This document shows positions 51,733-56,403 of a stretch of 56,403 nucleotides of DNA, in pieces. Within the stretch, counting starts at the first letter, position 1; every line of letters begins with the position of its first letter. The stretch covers positions 1 through 56,403 of the forward strand of contig DJHJ01000013.1 in NCBI GenBank assembly GCA_002433055.1. Reading direction: 5' to 3'. The notes beneath the pieces were generated by a model, which was not told the origin of the DNA, did not search any database, and saw only the letters and a program-made list of their open reading frames with translations. Source of the DNA: Acidobacteriia bacterium UBA6623. Lineage in GTDB: Bacteria > Acidobacteriota > Terriglobia > Bryobacterales > UBA6623. Both the position numbers and the translations under genes were made by a program.

Positions 51733-52686
51733 CTAAACTGACAGTGGTTTCAGGTAATCGTAACTCTTTTGCACGGCTTCTTCGACCGACATGATGCCCG
51801 CGAAGGCCTGATGTACGGTGACGTAGCCGTCGTAACCGATGGTGTGCAATGCATCAAAGACTTCTTCGAAATTTACTCCACCACTATCCCACACGCCGAT
51901 GTGATCTATTGGGACCCGTCCTCTACCCCAAGTGTTGACGGCACTTTCGGCTTTCGGGTTGAGTTTGCAGTTCTGCACGTAGACGTTGAAAATGTACTCC
52001 TGGACAGCTTCTATCCCATGCTTCCCATACTTTTCACCAGCTGTGAACCAGTTTGCCGGTTCATAGATAATTCCGAAATTCTTTCGATCTACTGCTTTTA
52101 GAACGCGTAAGGATCCTTCTACGGTTTCAAAAAGACTTTCATTGTGAGACTGATGCGCCAGGCGGATATTACGTTCCGCAGCCTCATCACTAGCCTTTTG
52201 GGCCCACTCTATGTCCTCTTCCTTCTTCATGCAGATGCGGATCAGGGGTGCTCCGAAAGATTCTGCTAGATCGAGATAGGGTGTAATATTACGTAGTCCG
52301 CTCGGCCCATTGTCATCGTTCTGAGGAATATAGAAGTCTCCAGTCGCCATTGAAACTACTAGTCCGGCATTACGGATAGCTTCACTGGTTGCTGTGACCT
52401 TTTCTGTTGGTGAGTGTGTGCCTACTTGAGAGGCACGCATGCAGAGTGCGTCATAGCCAATCTCTTGTGCGAGATCGATCAACTCGTTAATGTCTAGTGC
52501 TGCTTCACGTTTATTGCTAAACGATTCCGCAACGCGTGCGGAAAGTGAGAGCTTCATGCGTGGAGATGAGGAAATCTCAGACGTTGTACCGTCGGGTGAG
52601 ACGGACTGCGAGCAGCCAACCGCTGCCCAAGTGGCTGTTGTTGCAACCGATCCGAGGAATTGGCGGCGAGTGGATATTGAATACAT
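51733..52686 (-). CDS. Exported sugar phosphate isomerase/epimerase-like TIM barrel
   Basis: A 317-residue protein with a twin-arginine signal (STRRQFLGSVATTATWAAVG) ending in a possible lipobox (AAVGC). The mature part is a xylose-isomerase/AP-endonuclease 2 type TIM barrel: IDLAQEIGYDALCMRAS, LAESFGAPLIRICMKKEED, IYEPANWFTAGEKYG and HIGVWDSGGVNFEEVFDALH. A very strong Shine-Dalgarno (AGGAGGT) precedes the ATG. It forms an operon with the downstream Gfo/Idh gene. The substrate is not known; a sugar epimerisation or oxidation pair is likely. Confidence 0.87.
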   Translation of the reverse strand: MYSISTRRQFLGSVATTATWAAVGCSQSVSPDGTTSEISSSPRMKLSLSARVAESFSNKREAALDINELIDLAQEIGYDALCMRASQVGTHSPTEKVTATSEAIRNAGLVVSMATGDFYIPQNDDNGPSGLRNITPYLDLAESFGAPLIRICMKKEEDIEWAQKASDEAAERNIRLAHQSHNESLFETVEGSLRVLKAVDRKNFGIIYEPANWFTAGEKYGKHGIEAVQEYIFNVYVQNCKLNPKAESAVNTWGRGRVPIDHIGVWDSGGVNFEEVFDALHTIGYDGYVTVHQAFAGIMSVEEAVQKSYDYLKPLSV

Positions 52687-52985
52687 CGGTGTACCTCCTA
52701 GCGGCAGAGCATTCGTCTAATGATCCGTTAGATCATAGCAACCTGTGACCTTGAATGGTTTAACAATGGTGATGTTATAGAAGTCGATTAATGATATTTC
52801 AACATCTACAGAGGATTAGTTTTGGTGAACGTCAACGATCTTGTCATGGGCTCTGTGTTTGGCGAGTGATTTGTGATTGTCTGCAAAAACTGTAAAAAGT
52901 CTTCCTTTCAGCCTATGCTGGTTATTTGGACAAAAAATTGCAGGATTCTGCTTGGATAGGTTGGATTCGCTCGAATCGCAAAACC
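52687..52985. promoter_or_regulatory. Divergent region between the TIM-barrel gene and lptD
   Basis: About 300 bases with no credible gene. A perfect dyad ATGATC-CGTTA-GATCAT (52720-52736) lies about 35 bases before the TIM-barrel start and may be its operator. For lptD, AT-rich -10-like sequences are present but no secure promoter. Confidence 0.4.
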
Positions 52986-55250
52986 ATGTGCCGGATACTC
53001 CCATTTTGTGGATTGCTCATCGTGGCCCCACTTTGTTCACAGCAACTCTCACTTAAGTCGGGGCCGCCGCCGATCCCTTTCAGAGGTGCTGGCGATCTCG
53101 AAATTATTGCCGACAGGCAAGAGAGTTTCGGACAGCGGCGTCTGCTGCGTGGACATGTCGAGATTCGTTTTGATGATACGGTTTTAACCGCCGACGAAAT
53201 AGACCTTGACGAGCTAACCCATGAGATCGAAGCTCGTGGTAATGTTCATTACCGCAATACTCTGCGTCAAGAGAATTTGTATGCGGATAGGTTTAACTAC
53301 AACTCACATACAGAACTTGGAACTCTCTATGATGTGCACGGTACTGTTGGCTCGGCGAGTCAAGGTGGTGCCCGACTCTTAACAACCGATAGCCCTTTTT
53401 ACATCAAGGGTAGAGTTGTTCATAAGACAGGCGAGCATTACACAGTCCATAACGGATTCGTAACGAATTGCAATATTGATGACCCCTGGTGGACTTTGAC
53501 AGCACCCCGTACGAAGATCAAGCCAGGTGAGTCGGCAACTATTTACGGGGGAGTATTTCGATTGCGCAAAGTGCCTGTGTTTTATTTTCCAATTTTCAAG
53601 AAGTCTCTCAAACGAATGCCACGTCGTAGCGGTTTCCTGACACCCAACATAGGCAATAGTTCACGTTTTGGATTGGTGTTTGGGCAGTCCTACTATTGGG
53701 CTGTGAATCGCAGTTACGATGCTACCATCGGCGGGACGTTGTATACCGACAGAGGCGTTGCAGGGCAACTCGGGTTTCGCGGGCGCCCTACGCCTAACAG
53801 CCACTTCGATGCATACTTCTTTGGCGTGAAGGATCGCGGTTTAAAACTCAACGATGGCCGACGAGTCAAACAAGGTGGTGTCAATTTTACGATGCGCGGT
53901 GCGGCAGCCTTTCCGGGAGGGTTTCGAGGTGTAGCTGAGCTCAACTATCTTAGTTCCCTTGAATTCCGACAGGCTTTCACTCAAAGCTTCAACGAAGCAG
54001 TTTTTTCACAAGCACGTTCAATTGGATTCGTAACGAAAAACTTCTCAACTTTCAGCATTAATGCAGCATTTCTTCGAAACGAAAACTTCCATAGTGTCGA
54101 ACGAGGTGACACCATCATCACCCGCAAACTGCCATCGTTCGAGTTCAACAGCTACGACCACTCTCTATTGAAGGGGCCAGTGCCATTGTGGTTTAGCTTT
54201 GATGGTGCCTTCGAATTGATTAGTCGAACTCAGCAGTCGTTTCAGACACGACGGTATGTTCAACGAAGTGACCTACACCCGCAGATTACGACGAAGTTTG
54301 AATGGGCAGGTTTCCATGTCACACCCACATTGGGAGCGCGATCAACTGCGTATGGCCAAAGTCGTGCCGCAGACGGTAGCCTGATAGGGAGCAATTTCTA
54401 TCGCAATACGGGTGAAGTGTCTGTCGACATCGCTCCGCCAGCAGTGGAAAAGATTTTTGAGGCGCCAGGCTGGATAGGAAAGAAGCTGAAGCATGTGATA
54501 GAGCCGAGGCTACACTATCGATTTGTAGACGGAGTCAAAGACTTTGATAGGGTGATTCGTTTCGATACGCGTGACTTGCTACACAATACAAACGAAGCTG
54601 AGTTGGCGATCACAAATCGATTTTATGCAAAAGACAAAGCAGGGAGAGTGCGAGAGGTTCTTAGTGTAGATGTTCGTCAACAGCGCTTTTTCGATCCGAC
54701 CTTTGGTAACTCGCTGTCTCTGGGGCGTAGAAATGTTTTGACCTCTAGTCTTGGTATGACGCCCTTTGCTTTCGTTGATCAGGTGCGAAATTATTCGCCC
54801 ATTGCGTCGACCGTTCGGATCAGTCCTTCATGGAGACATGTGTTGGAATGGCGTCACGACTACGACCCGTTGCGAGGAAAGTTGGTCAATAGTAGTTTGA
54901 GCGGAGGCTTTCAGTTTGATTCATGGAACCTCACACTTGGTCACCATGCTGTGCGTATGCCAGAATCTTTAGCACCGTTGAGTAATCAACTATTTGCGGT
55001 GATTCGGCTAGGTGATTTTAACCGCCGTGGATGGAATCTCGCAGTCAACAATATTTATGACTACCGGCAAGCTATCTTTCTCTACACGGCGATTCAAGGA
55101 ACTTACAATACTGATTGTTGTGGTTTTAGTGCGGAGTGGCGCCGATTTGCGATTGGTAGAACGCGCAACGACAACCAAATACGATTTGCATTTTCGATAG
55201 CTAATGTGGGTTCGTTTGGAACGTTAAGACCACGCGAGAGAATTTTTTAG
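52986..55250 (+). CDS. lptD: LPS-assembly outer-membrane protein LptD
   Basis: A 754-residue barrel that inserts LPS into the outer leaflet with LptE. The signal segment MCRILPFCGLLIVAPLCSQQ leads into an OstA-like beta-jellyroll (about residues 35-140: LEIIADRQE, LRGHVEIRFDDTVLTADEID) and the C-terminal barrel. Cys162 (VTNCNIDDPWW) and the Cys711-Cys712 pair (NTDCCGFSAEWRR) align with three of the four disulfide Cys of E. coli LptD; the N-terminal partner is not evident in the mature N-terminus. I chose ATG 52986; a TTG at 52926 would add 20 residues. Confidence 0.92.
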   Translation: MCRILPFCGLLIVAPLCSQQLSLKSGPPPIPFRGAGDLEIIADRQESFGQRRLLRGHVEIRFDDTVLTADEIDLDELTHEIEARGNVHYRNTLRQENLYADRFNYNSHTELGTLYDVHGTVGSASQGGARLLTTDSPFYIKGRVVHKTGEHYTVHNGFVTNCNIDDPWWTLTAPRTKIKPGESATIYGGVFRLRKVPVFYFPIFKKSLKRMPRRSGFLTPNIGNSSRFGLVFGQSYYWAVNRSYDATIGGTLYTDRGVAGQLGFRGRPTPNSHFDAYFFGVKDRGLKLNDGRRVKQGGVNFTMRGAAAFPGGFRGVAELNYLSSLEFRQAFTQSFNEAVFSQARSIGFVTKNFSTFSINAAFLRNENFHSVERGDTIITRKLPSFEFNSYDHSLLKGPVPLWFSFDGAFELISRTQQSFQTRRYVQRSDLHPQITTKFEWAGFHVTPTLGARSTAYGQSRAADGSLIGSNFYRNTGEVSVDIAPPAVEKIFEAPGWIGKKLKHVIEPRLHYRFVDGVKDFDRVIRFDTRDLLHNTNEAELAITNRFYAKDKAGRVREVLSVDVRQQRFFDPTFGNSLSLGRRNVLTSSLGMTPFAFVDQVRNYSPIASTVRISPSWRHVLEWRHDYDPLRGKLVNSSLSGGFQFDSWNLTLGHHAVRMPESLAPLSNQLFAVIRLGDFNRRGWNLAVNNIYDYRQAIFLYTAIQGTYNTDCCGFSAEWRRFAIGRTRNDNQIRFAFSIANVGSFGTLRPRERIF

Positions 55251-55253
55251 CTC

Positions 55254-55796
55254 ATGGTATTTCCAAAAAGTTATGCGGAGCGTGTGGCTCGAGTTCGTGT
55301 GCCGGCAGGGATGTTGTTGGCATCCTTGTTTGTGTGGCTATCTTGGCCTGACTGGGGTTCGTTGGCGATTGGTGCACCTTGGGCGCTGCTCGGCATCATT
55401 TTGAGGGGTTGGGCTGCTGGGCATTTAGAAAAAAATATTCAGCTGACCACTTCAGGACCTTTTGCTTGTGTTCGTAACCCACTCTATTTGGGAAGCTTAC
55501 TTATTGGAATCGGTTTTGCATTTGCTGCAAAGGATGAATTGCTCGCAGTGCTGATAGGTATCTTTTTTCTTGGTTTCTACTTGCCCGTAATAGAAGAGGA
55601 AGAGCGTCATCTCGGTGTTCTTTTCGCAGACTATCGAAACTACCAACAGCGTGTCCCAAAATTGATTCCACAAGTACGAACGACCTATAGAGGAGGACAG
55701 GGTTTTCGGTGGCAGTTGTATTTTCGAAATCGTGAGCACCAGGCACTGCTGGCGCTTCTGCTAGCATTCTTTGTCTTGGTTCAGAAAGTGATTTAA
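55254..55796 (+). CDS. ICMT-like membrane methyltransferase (second copy)
   Basis: A 180-residue polytopic protein of the isoprenylcysteine carboxyl methyltransferase family. TSGPFACVRNPLYLGSLLIG followed by IEEEERHLGVLFADYRNYQQ is the SAM-binding and active-site pattern. It starts 4 bases after the lptD stop codon, so it is likely in the lptD operon. It is not closely alike to the copy at 25682 outside the motif. Substrate unknown; a lipid or envelope role would fit the context. Confidence 0.85.
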   Translation: MVFPKSYAERVARVRVPAGMLLASLFVWLSWPDWGSLAIGAPWALLGIILRGWAAGHLEKNIQLTTSGPFACVRNPLYLGSLLIGIGFAFAAKDELLAVLIGIFFLGFYLPVIEEEERHLGVLFADYRNYQQRVPKLIPQVRTTYRGGQGFRWQLYFRNREHQALLALLLAFFVLVQKVI

Positions 55797-55928
55797 TCTT
55801 CAGGTGATTTGGATGGTTTGACGGCAATCGTGCTCATTTCTATACTTAAACAGAGCTATTGAGACGGTTCAGTACGTCGTGCGTAGGTGGGGTGGTTGCA
55901 GTCAACAGTGCCGCCTCCGCTGGGGTGT

Positions 55929-55958
55929 TTGAGTGCTCCCCTCTGACTGAGCTATCAT
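55929..55958 (+). promoter_or_regulatory. Promoter of the tRNA cluster
   Basis: TTGAGT (55929-55934, 4/6) and TATCAT (55953-55958, 5/6) with an 18-base spacer. Transcription would begin around 55965, about 11 bases before tRNA-Thr(TGT). Confidence 0.45.
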
Positions 55959-55975
55959 AGAGTGTGTCTGTCTAC

Positions 55976-56051
55976 GCTGGCGTAGCTCAGCTGGTAGAGC
56001 ATCTGATTTGTAATCAGAGGGTCGGGGGTTCGATTCCCTCCGCCAGCTCCA
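55976..56051 (+). tRNA. tRNA-Thr (anticodon TGT)
   Basis: Acceptor GCTGGCG pairs with CGCCAGC (56041-56047), discriminator T and an encoded CCA (56049-56051). Anticodon stem TCTGA/TCAGA encloses loop TTTGTAA, giving TGT (reads ACA, ACG). D-arm GCTCAGCTGGTAGAGC and T-arm GGGGGTTCGATTCCCTC are normal. Confidence 0.96.
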
Positions 56052-56132
56052 CGGTTGTGCACGGGCGCTTTTTGGGCGCTTTACGGCGTATTAAAGGGGA
56101 GTGGCTAGAGGATAGAAGGTGGCACTAATTCG

Positions 56133-56207
56133 GCGGGAGTAACTCAATGGTAGAGTCACAGCCTTCCAAGCTGTTGGTTGCGGGTTCGATCCCCGTCTCC
56201 CGCTCCA
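56133..56207 (+). tRNA. tRNA-Gly (anticodon TCC)
   Basis: Acceptor GCGGGAG pairs with CTCCCGC (56197-56203), followed by T and an encoded CCA (56205-56207). Anticodon stem ACAGC/GCTGT encloses CTTCCAA, giving TCC (reads GGA, GGG). T-arm GCGGGTTCGATCCCCGT. It starts 81 bases after tRNA-Thr(TGT). Confidence 0.96.
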
Positions 56208-56363
56208 AGCAGTTTCCGCGGTGACAGAATGGCGGGATATGGCTTTGGGTCTCTACCGAGGATGCGCCTGGGCGAAGTGATCCAGATAGGGATTGAGTGG
56301 GTGCGAGCTCCAGTACGGGGCTCTGTGCCTGTGTCGCTGGATTTGAGTCCTGGCGTAGTTTGA

Positions 56364-56403
56364 GCCGATGTAGCTCAGTTGGTAGAGCGCGTCCTTGGTA
56401 AGG
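56364..56403 (+). tRNA. tRNA-Thr (anticodon GGT), cut by window end
   Basis: The 5' part only: acceptor GCCGATG, D-arm GCTCAGTTGGTAGAGC, anticodon stem CGTCC and loop TTGGTAA with anticodon GGT (reads ACC, ACU). The 3' half lies beyond the window. It is separated from tRNA-Gly by an unusually long gap of about 156 bases. Confidence 0.9.

Noticed and set aside
56208..56363. Degenerate tRNA-Tyr between tRNA-Gly and tRNA-Thr
   Set aside because: No T-arm consensus, no GTA anticodon loop and no acceptor pairing could be found.
1..56403. CRISPR arrays, insertion sequences, prophage or restriction genes
   Set aside because: No regularly spaced direct repeats, transposase or integrase motifs, or phage structural genes were seen.

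Overview
The window is a bacterial chromosome segment of moderate G+C (I judge slightly below 50% by eye). Its genes are mostly housekeeping and catabolic. I see no phage, transposon, plasmid or CRISPR material. LptD and a TonB-dependent receptor show a Gram-negative cell with an LPS-type outer membrane. Several traits together suggest an Acidobacteriota-like lineage: a dnaK-dnaJ-hspR heat-shock operon without grpE, RNase J, twin-arginine Gfo/Idh/MocA and TIM-barrel sugar proteins, a PQQ-propeller protein that starts its domain with WPQFRGPGALG, and small symporter- and oxidase-associated membrane proteins. This placement is inference; no rRNA is present to test it.

Layout. 1-3.8 kb: 3' part of a metal-type TonB receptor, a tRNA-Leu(GAG), and a lipoprotein gamma-glutamyltransferase. 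3.8-12.1 kb, all minus: aspS coupled to a gamma-carbonic anhydrase, then a thioredoxin-fold YyaL protein, hspR, dnaJ and dnaK. A strong promoter inside a large dyad lies in the AT-rich dnaK-modB gap. 12.5-14.9 kb, plus: modB-modC-thiE. 15.0-25.7 kb: an accessory-looking catabolic island. On the minus strand, reading from high to low coordinate, it holds a two-domain ABC ATPase, hydantoinase A and B subunits, a 65-residue Cys-rich protein, a 48-residue membrane protein, a sodium/solute symporter and a VTT-domain membrane protein. The ABC permease and binding lipoprotein are divergent on the plus strand.

25.7-40.2 kb is a mosaic of short units: an ICMT-like methyltransferase, a YkgJ-type Cys-cluster protein, a PQQ-propeller protein, a NicO-like metal transporter, a sorbosone-dehydrogenase-like protein, a heptaheme cytochrome c, a PpiD/SurA-like foldase, RNase J, a cysteine-desulfurase-like enzyme, a D-2-hydroxyacid dehydrogenase, a type II haloacid dehalogenase, a hemerythrin-domain protein and a mutarotase-fold protein. 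40.5-45.2 kb is an aa3-type cytochrome oxidase operon (coxB, coxA, two subunit III-family genes, subunit IV, and a small CxxC membrane protein). 45.3-52.7 kb holds catabolic genes: Gfo/Idh oxidoreductases, a YkvI-like carrier, an amidase, a sialidase-like protein and a TIM-barrel isomerase. 52.9-55.8 kb is lptD plus a second ICMT-like gene. The window ends in a tRNA-Thr(TGT)/tRNA-Gly(TCC)/tRNA-Thr(GGT) cluster, the last one cut by the edge; in many bacteria such a cluster precedes tuf.

How parts fit. The hydantoinase island looks like an uptake-and-opening pathway for a cyclic amide or ureide: two transport systems and an ATP-dependent ring-opening HyuAB enzyme, with a small Cys-rich protein that could be a third subunit. 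The heat-shock operon carries its own repressor gene. The oxidase operon is self-contained except for assembly factors, which must lie elsewhere. The least-described pieces are the two tiny genes inside the hydantoinase island, the dnaK operator-like dyad, and the heptaheme cytochrome next to a soluble PQQ-type dehydrogenase.
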